64,000 nucleotides of DNA from positions 1,979,201-2,043,200 of the forward strand of contig JABTUM010000001.1 of the NCBI GenBank assembly GCA_015075375.1, given 5' to 3'. Shown here in pieces: positions 31,850 to 41,013 of this stretch. Each line of letters opens with the position of its first letter. Position 1 is the stretch's first letter. A program made the translations under genes and the position numbers. The notes below the pieces were generated by a model that saw only the letters and a program-made list of their open reading frames with translations, ran no database searches and was not told the DNA's origin. This DNA comes from Planctomycetota bacterium (GTDB lineage: Bacteria > Planctomycetota > SZUA-567 > H5-PLA8).

Positions 31850-34800
31850 ATGCCTACCACGGACCTGCATCCGCTCGAAGCCAAGTTCGTCAAACTCGCG
31901 CTGATCCGCCAACTCATTAAGCCCAGCCAACTCCGGCGCTGCCACCAGATTCATGCCCACCGCGCCGAATTGGGCGAAGCCGTAACCCTTGAACAGATCA
32001 TGCAGGAAGAAGGGCTGATCACCGAGGACGAATGCAACGACCTTTGGGAATCGATCGCACAAACGGGGGATACGAAATTCCGCCAGGAAGTCAGTTCGCG
32101 GCGTGAATCGCGAACGCGCCTGACGCCTGCGGTGCGCGGGACGCCGCAGCCGGCGGTGGCGCGCTCGCGGTTCGGTGACGTGCCGGAAAAGATCGGCGGA
32201 TTCGAGATCCTGGAGTGGATCGGCAGCGGCGGAATGGGCAAGGTCTACAAGGCCCGCCAAGTGGCGATGGACCGCATCGTGGCGCTGAAGCTGCTGCCGC
32301 CCGATCTGGCGCGCAACGCCAAGTATATCCGGCGCTTCATTCGCGAAGCGCGCGCGGCAGGCATCCTCAATCACGGCAATCTGGTGCGCGTCCACGACGT
32401 CGGCGAAGACGACGGACGCTACTACATCTCCATGGAGTATGTCGAAGGACGCACGGTCAAGCAGATGATCCGGCGTGAAGGGCGCGTGCCGTTTCTACAG
32501 GCGCTGTACATCATCGAGCAAGTGGCGATGGCGCTGGACTGCGCGCATCAGCACAAGATCGTGCACCGCGACATCAAGCCCGACAACATCATGCTCACCC
32601 CGCAGGGGCAAGTGAAGCTCTGCGACCTGGGACTCGCGAAGGTGTTGGAGGGGAACCTCCAGGACACCGACACCCAGGACGGCAACACGATGGGCACGCC
32701 GCATTACATGAGCCCCGAACAGGCCAAAGCGGCGGGAAACGTCGACGCGCGCAGCGATCTCTTTTCTCTGGGTTCCACGCTGTACCACATGGTCACCGGG
32801 AAAGTTCCCTTCGACGGCGACTCGCCTTGGGAAATCCTGATGAAGGTGATCAACGACGAGCCGGCGCGGCCGGACCGCAGCGAGCCGTTGCTGCCGCCGC
32901 CGTACGCGAAGCTGATCCTGCGGCTGATGGCTAAGAATCCGGCGGATCGCCCACAGACGGCGGAAGAGGTGCGCCGCACGGCGCGGACGTTGCGAAAGGA
33001 TCTGGAGGCCGGACGCGTCTTCGTCTTCGACGACGCGCCGCGAGCCCTGAAAGGACAGCCGCTGCCGGGCCCGGACGAGTTGGCGCGGCTGAAACGGCGG
33101 CCGTGGTTAATCGGTCTGGCGGCCGCGGCGGTGCTGGCGATGCTGGCGATCCTGACGGGCGGGCGGCCCGGCGGAAGTCCGGCGCCTCTGCCCGAGCAAG
33201 CCTATTTCCCGGCGCCGGCTCGCGATCGGGCCGACGAACCGGCCGAAGCCAAGCCACCCGCCGTCGCCGAGGTCCAGCCTCCCGCTCCGGCGAATTCGCC
33301 AGCCCCTCCGGCCACACCGCTGCTGACCGCGGACTGGTCGGTGCTGCGAGAAATGGAAAGGAGGCTGGACCAGGATCCGACCCAATGGCATGCGCTGCTG
33401 GCGCGGGCGGAAACCTTGCAAGGCGCGCTGGCTCAAGCGAGCGCAGCCGACCGGGAACGTTTCGACAAACTCAAGCTCCGCCTCGGAGAGGCGCGGGACG
33501 CAGAAGCGCGGGCGGAACTCGAACGCCGCCGCGCAAGCGGCCAGGTCTTGTGGCGCGCCGGGCATTTCGGGCGCGCGGCTCAGTTGCTGGAGGACTTGCC
33601 TCCCTTGCTCCGCGGCGGGAAAGAGATCGGCTCGGCGCTGCAGAGCGCGTTGGAGGAAGTCCGCGAAGCGCTCAATGCCGATTTGGCGGCCCGGCGCGAA
33701 TTGCTCAAAGGCTGGATCCGCGAAGGCTTGCTGGGCTTGGCCGCTCGCGAATGCCAGCAATGGGAAGAAGAACTGCGCCTCGACGGTGCGCCTCCCGGCG
33801 ACGTGCGCAAGCTGGCGCTGGTGGACCTGCAAGCGGAATTGACGCAAGCCACCGGCGTGCGGGACGAACGTGAGCGGAAATTCGAGCGCATTCGGGACGA
33901 TGTGCGGCGGGGACTGGAGAGCGTGCGGCTCCTGTCGCGGACGCATCGCCTGCCCGCCGCGCTAGCCGCCGCGGAAGGCCTGCTCGCCCAAGCGAACCAG
34001 CCCCACGAGCGCCTGGCCTACGAAGCCGAAATTCTCAGGCTCAAACTGGTACGCGACCTGTTTGCCGCGCTTTCGCGCACGCTCTTCGAACACAAGAACA
34101 TCATCGATGCCACCGAATTCATGACCCAGCCCATCGAAACCGCCCGTGTGCTGGACATGGACGAGACGCATCTGGTTTTTTCGCTCGCACGAGGCGGCGT
34201 CGCGAAACTGGACCTCGAAAAAATCAGCCGCCGCGAGATGCGCCGATTGCTTGATCTGGTCACGGCGGACCGCGGCTGGATGGAAAACCTGACCCTGCCG
34301 CGGCTGGCCTACGATCTGGAAGATGAATGGGCCTCCAGCGCCCGCCTGCAAATTTCGAACCGGTCCGCCTACGATGCTCAGTCCCAGGAGCTGCTGTCGA
34401 AGCTAATGGAGTCGGAACGGCCGGCCTCGCGTTCGGCCGGACGCGACGGCATGACGGAGGCCGAGCGGTTGGCCGCGGACGGTCACTACGAAGATGCGCA
34501 ACTCGCCGTCGTGGAGGCCCTGGAGTCGCTGCGCCGGGCCGAAGACGCTGCCCTGCGGCAGCGCGCACAGACTCTTTTGGAATACTGCGCGGCAGCGCGG
34601 GAACGCGGCAGCCTCTTCGGCGGGCGGCATGTCCTGCTTTCGCGGAATCGTGACCGGCTGGACCTTAGCGCCGAGCAGCTTCTGGCGCCGGAAGCCGGGT
34701 GGTCCTGGCAAGGCCAGCAGCCGGTGCTGAATCCCGAAAGCCAGTGCATCCGCTTCGCCGCGCCGGGTAAAGGATTTCCCGCCTGGACGCTAACGGCTCC

Positions 34801-35770
34801 GGCGCTGCTGGTGCTGGAGGTGCAAAACCCGCCACAAGGGTTCGGCGCGGTTTCACTCTCGGCCACTGGACTTGAAGGCGGAGCCCCCTGGATTCTGCAA
34901 GCCGAACAGAACGGAACGGATGCGCGCGCGACGCTCTCGCGCGGTAATGCCGGAGACCGCCCGGAGCGGCATGCCGCCTTCATGCCAGGTATTCGCCAGC
35001 GGCTCTGGCTGCGGCTGCATGTGGGATTTGCCAGTTGGGGCGTGGAAGACCAGGTTCTGGGCGTGCTGCCTGCTTCCACGGAAACCGGCTGGCGGATCGA
35101 GTTGATCGCGCGCGGCGAGATCGGCATTCGGAGCCTGCGCATCGAGGGCACGATCGCCACGATCCACACCCCAGAGGAGCGTGAAAAGGCAGGCCGCCAA
35201 GCGCTCGACGCTTTGCGCGAACAACCGATATTCGTCCAGATCGTGGATGGCGAGAAGCTCTACCGGGAATACAGCGCGCATGCGGCGCTGGGCTCAAGCA
35301 TCGCCGCCGATCTGGCCAAGAATTGCGCGCGGCGCGGAGAAACAGCGGCGGCCTTGTCCTGGACCCGCCGGGCGCTGCATGCGTGCCCTATGCGCTTCTG
35401 GCCGCGGGAGACTACGCTGCTTTACGAAGGTTATTTGGCCTACTTGAGCAAAGTAGAAACCCTGGGCCGAGCCGCTGGAAAAGCCGAAGAAGCGCCTCCC
35501 AAGCAGGCTCAGGCACCTGTGCAGGCCCCTGAACCGGCGCAACCCAACCCGCTCGCCCCACCGCCAAATCCGCCTCCCGGCGGAAAGCGCCCTCCCCATG
35601 AGCCGGTAAACGTAGTAGAAGAGGAGGAGGAAGCGCCCGGTCCGGCAGGCCCCCAAGGGCCCAACGACCTGGATTTACCGGTTCGCCCGCCGACCATCGA
35701 ACCGCCGCGCCCGCTGGATAAGCGCATTCCGGGCTGGCTGGAGTTGCCCGGCACGCCTCCGGGTCGATGA
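31850..35770 (+). CDS. Transmembrane Ser/Thr protein kinase 2
   Basis: 1306 residues from ATG 31850; a GTG at 31841 sits nearer the AAAGGAGG SD and is possible. N-terminal helical module (about 5-75, LIRQLIKPSQLRRC ... EEGLITEDECNDLW) parallels that of kinase 1. The kinase domain spans about 118-385 with GSGGMGKVYKA, ALKLL, HRDIKPDNIML, DLGLAK and GTPHYMSPEQA. A transmembrane helix lies at about 420-437 (LIGLAAAAVLAMLAIL). The extracytoplasmic part, about 870 residues, has long charged helices (about 480-880), a beta-rich domain (about 940-1110) and a Pro/Glu-rich tail. Active-site residues are intact. The gene overlaps the CBS-pair frame by four nt, so the two are translationally linked. Ligand unknown. 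Confidence 0.9.
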   Translation: MPTTDLHPLEAKFVKLALIRQLIKPSQLRRCHQIHAHRAELGEAVTLEQIMQEEGLITEDECNDLWESIAQTGDTKFRQEVSSRRESRTRLTPAVRGTPQPAVARSRFGDVPEKIGGFEILEWIGSGGMGKVYKARQVAMDRIVALKLLPPDLARNAKYIRRFIREARAAGILNHGNLVRVHDVGEDDGRYYISMEYVEGRTVKQMIRREGRVPFLQALYIIEQVAMALDCAHQHKIVHRDIKPDNIMLTPQGQVKLCDLGLAKVLEGNLQDTDTQDGNTMGTPHYMSPEQAKAAGNVDARSDLFSLGSTLYHMVTGKVPFDGDSPWEILMKVINDEPARPDRSEPLLPPPYAKLILRLMAKNPADRPQTAEEVRRTARTLRKDLEAGRVFVFDDAPRALKGQPLPGPDELARLKRRPWLIGLAAAAVLAMLAILTGGRPGGSPAPLPEQAYFPAPARDRADEPAEAKPPAVAEVQPPAPANSPAPPATPLLTADWSVLREMERRLDQDPTQWHALLARAETLQGALAQASAADRERFDKLKLRLGEARDAEARAELERRRASGQVLWRAGHFGRAAQLLEDLPPLLRGGKEIGSALQSALEEVREALNADLAARRELLKGWIREGLLGLAARECQQWEEELRLDGAPPGDVRKLALVDLQAELTQATGVRDERERKFERIRDDVRRGLESVRLLSRTHRLPAALAAAEGLLAQANQPHERLAYEAEILRLKLVRDLFAALSRTLFEHKNIIDATEFMTQPIETARVLDMDETHLVFSLARGGVAKLDLEKISRREMRRLLDLVTADRGWMENLTLPRLAYDLEDEWASSARLQISNRSAYDAQSQELLSKLMESERPASRSAGRDGMTEAERLAADGHYEDAQLAVVEALESLRRAEDAALRQRAQTLLEYCAAARERGSLFGGRHVLLSRNRDRLDLSAEQLLAPEAGWSWQGQQPVLNPESQCIRFAAPGKGFPAWTLTAPALLVLEVQNPPQGFGAVSLSATGLEGGAPWILQAEQNGTDARATLSRGNAGDRPERHAAFMPGIRQRLWLRLHVGFASWGVEDQVLGVLPASTETGWRIELIARGEIGIRSLRIEGTIATIHTPEEREKAGRQALDALREQPIFVQIVDGEKLYREYSAHAALGSSIAADLAKNCARRGETAAALSWTRRALHACPMRFWPRETTLLYEGYLAYLSKVETLGRAAGKAEEAPPKQAQAPVQAPEPAQPNPLAPPPNPPPGGKRPPHEPVNVVEEEEEAPGPAGPQGPNDLDLPVRPPTIEPPRPLDKRIPGWLELPGTPPGR

Positions 35771-35781
35771 AGGATGCAGGC

Positions 35782-36207
35782 ATGAAGATCAGCGAAATCA
35801 TGCGCGCGCCCGCGAAGACGATCAGTCCCGAAGCGGGCCTGGATCGTGCCTTGGTCATGATGCGGCAGCAGCGAATTCGGCATTTGCCCGTGGTGGAAAA
35901 CGGGCAGCTCGTGGGATTGATCACCGACCGCGACTTGCGGCTCTCGATGGTGGAATCCGAAGGTCCCGAGAAACATCCGCCCGGCATGTACTTGCCCGCG
36001 CTAACCAAGGTGCGGACGGTTATGATCCAGGACGTGCTGGTGACCTACCCGGAAGATCCGGTGCCGGAAAAGGCTCAATTGATGGCCGAGAAGAAGATCG
36101 GCTGCTTACCGGTGCTGGAACCCGGAAGCCGGAAGGTCATCGGCATTGTGACCGAAACCGACCTGCTGAAGTTCCTCGCCCGGTTGCTGAAGGAGAAGGC
36201 GTACTGA
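35782..36207 (+). CDS. CBS-domain pair protein
   Basis: Cytoplasmic regulator of about 141 residues made only of two CBS motifs (Bateman module): MKISEIMRAPAKTISPEA ... HLPVVENGQLVGLITDRDL, then VMIQDVLVTYPEDPVPE ... GCLPVLEPGSRKVIGIVTETDLL. Such stand-alone pairs bind adenine nucleotides or c-di-AMP and modulate partners. The ATG at 35782 has AAGGA seven nt upstream; an earlier ATG at 35767 overlaps the kinase stop (ATGA). Tight packing with kinase 2 upstream and the helicase five nt downstream suggests one transcript. Confidence 0.9.
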   Translation: MKISEIMRAPAKTISPEAGLDRALVMMRQQRIRHLPVVENGQLVGLITDRDLRLSMVESEGPEKHPPGMYLPALTKVRTVMIQDVLVTYPEDPVPEKAQLMAEKKIGCLPVLEPGSRKVIGIVTETDLLKFLARLLKEKAY

Positions 36208-36212
36208 ACCCC

Positions 36213-37829
36213 ATGGAACCCACCGCCGCCGCCGAAGAAGCCGCGGCCCCGGCCGCCGAAGTACTCGCGGCCCGATTCGACGACCTGAACCTCTCCGAAC
36301 CGCTCCTGCGAAATCTGCGCGAAGCCGGGTACGAGAAGCCGACACCGATCCAGGCCAAGGTGATCCCGCTGGCCCTGGATGGGCGGGACGTACTCGGACA
36401 AGCCCAGACGGGCACGGGCAAGACCGCTTCGTTCCTGTTACCTATCTTCGACCGCCTGAAGCCCGGCCAAGGCAACCCCGGCGCGCTGATTCTCGCGCCG
36501 ACGCGCGAACTGGCGATGCAGATTCAGGATCACGTCCAGAGCCTCGGGACCAATCTCGGCTTAAGCTCGGTGACGCTCTACGGCGGAAGCAGCTACGACC
36601 CGCAGATCGCGGCCCTGCAGCGCGGCGTTGACCTGGTGGTCGGCACACCGGGCCGCGTGATGGACCACATGCGCGCGCGGCGGCTGGACCTGGGCGGCGT
36701 AAAGTTCGCGGTGCTCGACGAGGCCGACCGGATGCTCGACTTGGGCTTCCGCAAGGACATCGAATACATCCTGCGCCATTGTCCGGTGGAACGGCAGACC
36801 CTGCTGCTCTCGGCCACCTTCCCTGACGAGATCCAGAAGCTGGGCCGGCGCTTCATGCGCGATCCGATCCACATCGGCGTGGACCCCGAACGGCTCACGG
36901 TGGACCAGATCGAACAGTTCTACGTGGCGGTGGAAGACGAGCAGAAATGGGCCGCGCTGCTGAAGCTGCTGGACGTCGAGCGGCCGGCGCTGGCGATCAT
37001 CTTCTGCAACACCAAGCACGCCGCGAAGAAGCTCGCGGCGCGGCTGAAGGCCATCGGCATCGCGGCGCGCGAGATTCACGGCGATCTGGTGCAGAAGAAG
37101 CGCGAGAAAATCATGGCCGGCTTCCGCAGCGGCAAGGTGCTGCTGCTCGTCGCCACGGATGTGGCCAGCCGCGGCATCGACGTGACGGACATCTCGCACA
37201 TCATCAACTACAACGTACCGTTCAAAATCGAGGATTACGTTCACCGCATCGGGCGCACGGGGCGCATCGGTAAGAGCGGCAAGGCGTTTACGCTCGTCAA
37301 TCGCGAGGAAGCGCGCTTCCTGACCGAGATCGAAATTCTGATCAACCGCGAGCTGACGCCGGTCAGTTTCCCCACGCTGGAAAGCATTTTCTGGCCCAAG
37401 CCGCCCGCCGATATCCCGCCCGAGTTCAGGACCGAAGACCAAGACAGCGAAGTGGGTCAGGACGATTATATCGAAGACAACGACCGCGGCGGCGGAGGCG
37501 GCGGAGGCCGGTTTGGCCGGCGCGGCAGCGGAGGGGGCGGTCGAGGAGGCGGTGGGCGTAGCGGCGGGGGCGGCGGACGAGGTCGCGGCGGCCACGGCGG
37601 CGGACGGCGAGACCACGGTCCGCGCGAGCAAGCGGCGCCCGCGCAGGCTGCGGCGCCGGACGTCTCGGCCAGCACGACCGACGCGGGTCCCAGCGCGAGC
37701 GGTGGCATGGGCGGAGCGGACGGCGAGCAGAAGCGCCGCCGGCGTAGACGCGGACGGCGCGGCAAAGGCGGAGGTTCGGCGCCGGGCGGCACGCCCAGCG
37801 AAGCCGCACCGCCGCAGGAAGCTCAATAG
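36213..37829 (+). CDS. DEAD-box RNA helicase with RGG-rich tail (RhlE-like)
   Basis: 538 residues. Q motif FDDLNLSEPLLRNLREAGYEKPTPIQ (from about 22), motif I AQTGTGKT near 64-71, PTRELA, TPGR, DEAD at 169-172, SAT, and motif VI HRIGRTGR. These make an active ATP-dependent RNA unwinding core through about 380. The C-terminus from about 425 is a Gly/Arg-rich RGG-type segment, then an Ala-rich stretch and an Arg cluster (KRRRRRRGRRGK), which should bind RNA non-specifically and favour condensates. Likely roles are ribosome assembly, mRNA decay or cold adaptation. It starts five nt after the CBS gene. Confidence 0.95.
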   Translation: MEPTAAAEEAAAPAAEVLAARFDDLNLSEPLLRNLREAGYEKPTPIQAKVIPLALDGRDVLGQAQTGTGKTASFLLPIFDRLKPGQGNPGALILAPTRELAMQIQDHVQSLGTNLGLSSVTLYGGSSYDPQIAALQRGVDLVVGTPGRVMDHMRARRLDLGGVKFAVLDEADRMLDLGFRKDIEYILRHCPVERQTLLLSATFPDEIQKLGRRFMRDPIHIGVDPERLTVDQIEQFYVAVEDEQKWAALLKLLDVERPALAIIFCNTKHAAKKLAARLKAIGIAAREIHGDLVQKKREKIMAGFRSGKVLLLVATDVASRGIDVTDISHIINYNVPFKIEDYVHRIGRTGRIGKSGKAFTLVNREEARFLTEIEILINRELTPVSFPTLESIFWPKPPADIPPEFRTEDQDSEVGQDDYIEDNDRGGGGGGGRFGRRGSGGGGRGGGGRSGGGGGRGRGGHGGGRRDHGPREQAAPAQAAAPDVSASTTDAGPSASGGMGGADGEQKRRRRRRGRRGKGGGSAPGGTPSEAAPPQEAQ

Positions 37830-37855
37830 ACTTTCGCTGGTCCAAAGGGAAAGGG

Positions 37856-37872
37856 CGCTCGACGCGCGAGCG
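37856..37872 (+). terminator. Hairpin after the helicase gene
   Basis: CGCTCG / CGAGCG with a 5-nt loop, 26 nt past the helicase stop and without a U-tract. A weak terminator or 3' stabiliser. Confidence 0.3.
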
Positions 37873-37900
37873 AGGGCGCCAAAATATCGCAAGCTGGGGC

Positions 37901-37931
37901 TTGCTCCCACACGGGGGCGATCACGTATACT
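37901..37931 (+). promoter_or_regulatory. Candidate promoter for the zinc-ribbon gene
   Basis: TATACT at 37926-37931 is a good -10. The best -35-like element, TTGCTC at 37901-37906, is 19 nt away, slightly long. Confidence 0.35.
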
Positions 37932-37944
37932 GTAACCGGCATCC

Positions 37945-37962
37945 GCGCACCATCGGGTGCGC
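37945..37962 (+). promoter_or_regulatory. 5'-UTR hairpin before the zinc-ribbon gene
   Basis: Perfect GCGCACC / GGTGCGC stem with an ATCG loop (37945-37962), placed within the first 25 nt of the transcript expected from the -10 at 37926. It could stabilise the mRNA or act as a regulatory structure. Confidence 0.4.
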
Positions 37963-37991
37963 CCACTATGATGGCATGAAGGTGAACACTT

Positions 37992-38345
37992 ATGGAAGCC
38001 ACCCAGCAAGAACGCAGCCCCGACGACAAACTCATCCACTGCACGGATTGCGGAAAAGACTTCCTATTTACCGCAGGCGAGCAGCGCTACTACGAGCAGC
38101 GCGGGTTCAATCCGCCGCGGCGATGCAAGGACTGCCGCGATAAGCGCAAGTCGGAGAAGGATTCCGGCCGGCATTCCAGCGCGGGCATGGATGCCAAGCG
38201 CGAGATGTTCCGTGTGATCTGTGCGTCGTGCGGCGTCGAGACGAGCGTTCCGTTCAAGCCCGATCCCAGCCGCCCCGTCTTCTGCCAGCGCTGCTACCTG
38301 CAGAGCCGCGAAGACAAGGCGGGCGGGCGCTCGCGTAACGACTAG
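37992..38345 (+). CDS. Double zinc-ribbon protein
   Basis: 117-residue cytoplasmic protein with two four-Cys clusters: C17-x2-C20 ... C45-x2-C48 in IHCTDCGKDFLFT ... PRRCKDCRDKRK, and C77-x2-C80 ... C98-x2-C101 in VICASCGVET ... VFCQRCYLQSR. The first matches the 'probable zinc-ribbon' family found in many environmental bacteria. The second resembles the CxxC...CQxCY element that often accompanies it. Basic residues around both clusters suggest nucleic acid binding, possibly ribosome or RNA related. The function is not established. It lies after the helicase with its own promoter candidate. Confidence 0.85.
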   Translation: MEATQQERSPDDKLIHCTDCGKDFLFTAGEQRYYEQRGFNPPRRCKDCRDKRKSEKDSGRHSSAGMDAKREMFRVICASCGVETSVPFKPDPSRPVFCQRCYLQSREDKAGGRSRND

Positions 38346-38363
38346 CCGGCCGGCTCGACGAAC

Positions 38364-39452
38364 TCACCGGGTATTGGCCCGGACGTGGACGATGTCGGCG
38401 TCCTGGACCACGTATTCCTTGCCTTCGAGCCTGAACTTTCCCGCCGCTTTAACGGCCTTCTCGTCGCCCGCAGCAATCAACTCCTCGTACGAGAACACTT
38501 CGGCTCGAATGAAGCCCTTGGAAAGATCGGTATGAATCTTTCCGGCGGCCACCACCGCGGTGTCACCGCGTTGAATCGTCCAGGCCCGGACCTCGTCTTC
38601 CCCAACCGTAAAGAAAGCGATCGAGCCCAATGCCGCAAAGGCCTGCCGGGCAAGCTTCGCCGAAGCCGCTTCCTTAATGCCCATGTCCGCCAGAAAGACG
38701 GCGCGCTCGGCCTCCGGCAACTGGCCGATCTCCATCTCCAGCTTGGCGCACAGTGCCACCGAACCGGGGTGCTTCGCTTCGAGTTCTTCGCCTTTGCCGC
38801 CGGGGCCCAAATCGCCTTCGCCCACGTTGAAGACGACGACTTGCTCCTTGTCGGTCAGGAACTGGAACGCGTCGACGTGCTTCTGTTCGTCCTCGTTGGC
38901 CGGCTTGAACTGGCGCACGGGCTTGCCGTCTTCGAGCAGCGCGAGCACCTTCTCCAGCGTGGCGAGTTCCTTCTTATCCTGCTCCTGGGTCTTGGTCGGC
39001 TTGGTGGCCTGCACGCGGAGCTTCTCGACCCGCGTGGTGGTCTGGGCCAAGTCGGCGAAGAGCAGTTCGCTGTCGATTTCGCCGAAGTCGCGCAACGGAT
39101 CGACGCTTTCGAGCACGTGCGGCACGTCGTCGCTCTCGAAGGCGCGTACGATCTGAACGATCGCGTCGACTTCACGAAGCTTGCCGAGGAGTTCGCCTTT
39201 GATTTCCTTCCCGCCGCCGCCGGAGCCGCTGATCAGGCCGGTGAAATCGAGGCAGTCGACGACGGCCGGCTTGAAACTCTTGGGCTTGTACATGTCGCGG
39301 AGCTTCCACAGCCGCGCATCGGGGACGGTCATGATCCCAAGATGCTGCCCGGGCTGGTTGCTGTACTGCCCCACGGGCTGTGCGCCGCCGGTGACGGCGT
39401 TGAAGAGGCTGGTCTTACCCGAGGCCGGAAAACCGATGATGCCAAGCTTCAC
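38364..39452 (-). CDS. ychF: YchF/Obg-family GTPase-like protein
   Basis: 362 residues from the GTG at 39450-39452, which has GGAGA six nt upstream; the family length is about 363. YchF is a ribosome-associated ATPase/GTPase. The C-terminal DUF933/TGS-like domain is clear: FFTVGEDEVRAWTIQRGDTAVVAAGKIHTDLSKGFIRAEVFSYEELI. The helical insert and FNVGEGDL region also fit. The P-loop reads GFPASGKTS (7-15) where canonical YchF has LPNVGKST, placing it in a divergent subgroup. It still has the Lys-Thr needed for phosphate binding. Convergent with the zinc-ribbon gene (18 nt). Confidence 0.88.
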   Translation of the reverse strand: MKLGIIGFPASGKTSLFNAVTGGAQPVGQYSNQPGQHLGIMTVPDARLWKLRDMYKPKSFKPAVVDCLDFTGLISGSGGGGKEIKGELLGKLREVDAIVQIVRAFESDDVPHVLESVDPLRDFGEIDSELLFADLAQTTTRVEKLRVQATKPTKTQEQDKKELATLEKVLALLEDGKPVRQFKPANEDEQKHVDAFQFLTDKEQVVVFNVGEGDLGPGGKGEELEAKHPGSVALCAKLEMEIGQLPEAERAVFLADMGIKEAASAKLARQAFAALGSIAFFTVGEDEVRAWTIQRGDTAVVAAGKIHTDLSKGFIRAEVFSYEELIAAGDEKAVKAAGKFRLEGKEYVVQDADIVHVRANTR

Positions 39453-39542
39453 GAGATCTCTCCGCTGTGCCGATCCGCGTCCAAGGCCTCGCTGGTGCTG
39501 GCCCTCCCGGTTCAAGCAGGATGGCCATTCTGCGCGGCTTGC

Positions 39543-40997
39543 TCACGGATGCAACTGCGCGTCCAGCCAAGGCAAGCTGCGGGAACCTTCGAAAAAGTGC
39601 CCGCCGTCGAAAATGTGCAAGCCTAAGCGCTCGCGAGCCCCAGCGGCCTCGTACACGGCCTCGACCCGCCGCCAGGCTTCCAAGGCAAAGACTTCCGGCG
39701 AGGTTCCGTCGTCGGCGCCCAATTCCAGGAATAGCGCGCGCGGCGCCGCCAGTGCGTACAAGTCAGGCAGGTCGGCTTCGGCCAGAAGCCCCGGAAGCAG
39801 GTACTTCACGCAACCTTGCCCGAACAGCACGCGCTCGCGCAGCAAGTTCAGCGCTCCGCTGACGACGGCCGCCTGGATGCGGCGGTCGAGCGCCGCGCAG
39901 AGGCCGCTGGTGCGACCGCCCAGCGAAAGGCCCAGCACACCCAGCCGTGCGCCGTCGACTTCGGGACGCCCGGCAAGCAGGTCCAGCCACGCGCGCCACT
40001 CGAGGGCTTCGGTCTGAGCCGGCCAGCGCCCGGCGGAAAGCCCGCGCAGAAACTGAACGTCGCACGGATCGCGCTTATAGCGTTCGGCCTGTACGAGCGG
40101 ATCGCGGCGCGTGCCGAAGTTCCGGATATCCGGCGCCAGCACTACGTACCCGCGGCGTGCCAGCAGCACGCCGTAATCGCGATGGCCGTCGGACGGCAGC
40201 GCGCCGGTCACGCGCCCGCGCCCCGGCCCGTGTCCGTGCAGCGCCAGCATGCCGGGCGCCGATCGCGTCAGGCCCTGAGGTACAAGCAACGTCGCTTCCG
40301 CCGCCACGCCGCCGGGCATACCCACAGAAAGCTCGTAGCGCTGCAGTCCGTCGGCCTCGTGCGTTTCGAGTACCGTGACATGAGGTGGCCGACAGGCCTC
40401 AAGTTGCAGCAACCCTTCCCAGTACGCGCGCAATCCTTCGGCCCACCGCGCGGCGTCTTGCCCGCGCGCGAACTCACGCGCACCCGGCCGATTTAGCACG
40501 CGGTACTCCGGCGTCGCGCCTGGGTCGGCATCCTCAGGACTAGGCTCCGGAATGCCAGCGACCACCGGCGCTTGGAGGTCCGCCAGTCGCACACACGCGA
40601 AAGCGCTGGCGGCGGCGACTTCGAACTCGATATCCAGCACGTTTGCGCCCGCAGACAGATTCAGAGGCCAGCGCGCGGATTCGGGAACCAGCGACTGGTC
40701 TGGCGGGCGCGTCGCTCCCGTTTGCGTTCCGCACACCCAACGCGCGCCGCGAAAGGTGCCCAGTTCCAAGGTAACTTTCTGAGCTATGCCGCTATGCAGG
40801 ACACACGCGATGCGGCAGCAGCCGTCGACCGCGCGGAGCTTACGCGGCTGCAGGGAGAAATCGAGACCCAGGTCCACCGGCACGGCAGCGAGTACTCCGG
40901 CTGCGTCGAGCGCCGTGCCGAAGACTCCTGCGGGCTGCGCGAACCACGTCACGAATCCTTCCAAGCCTGCTCTGCGTGCCAATGCGCGAACGGACAT
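39543..40997 (-). CDS. Alpha/beta hydrolase (dienelactone hydrolase / acetyl esterase-like)
   Basis: 484 residues from ATG 40995-40997 (GGGAG ten nt upstream). The first 200 residues are beta-rich and unassigned. The C-terminal half is an alpha/beta hydrolase: MLALHGHGPGRGRV oxyanion region, GYVVLAPDIRNFGTR, nucleophile Ser in LGLSLGGR, acid Asp in LELGADDGTS and catalytic His in FDGGHFFEG. Similar two-part proteins are annotated as acetyl xylan esterases or prolyl-oligopeptidase-like hydrolases. No signal peptide is evident, so it is probably cytoplasmic. It is 16 nt downstream of the pseudouridine synthase gene. Confidence 0.85.
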   Translation of the reverse strand: MSVRALARRAGLEGFVTWFAQPAGVFGTALDAAGVLAAVPVDLGLDFSLQPRKLRAVDGCCRIACVLHSGIAQKVTLELGTFRGARWVCGTQTGATRPPDQSLVPESARWPLNLSAGANVLDIEFEVAAASAFACVRLADLQAPVVAGIPEPSPEDADPGATPEYRVLNRPGAREFARGQDAARWAEGLRAYWEGLLQLEACRPPHVTVLETHEADGLQRYELSVGMPGGVAAEATLLVPQGLTRSAPGMLALHGHGPGRGRVTGALPSDGHRDYGVLLARRGYVVLAPDIRNFGTRRDPLVQAERYKRDPCDVQFLRGLSAGRWPAQTEALEWRAWLDLLAGRPEVDGARLGVLGLSLGGRTSGLCAALDRRIQAAVVSGALNLLRERVLFGQGCVKYLLPGLLAEADLPDLYALAAPRALFLELGADDGTSPEVFALEAWRRVEAVYEAAGARERLGLHIFDGGHFFEGSRSLPWLDAQLHP

Positions 40998-41013
40998 GCG
41001 GACTTCTCCCTGC

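Noticed and set aside
37485..37640. GGC/GGA-rich repeats that look like a DNA satellite
   Set aside because: They are in frame within the helicase and encode an RGG tail typical of such proteins.
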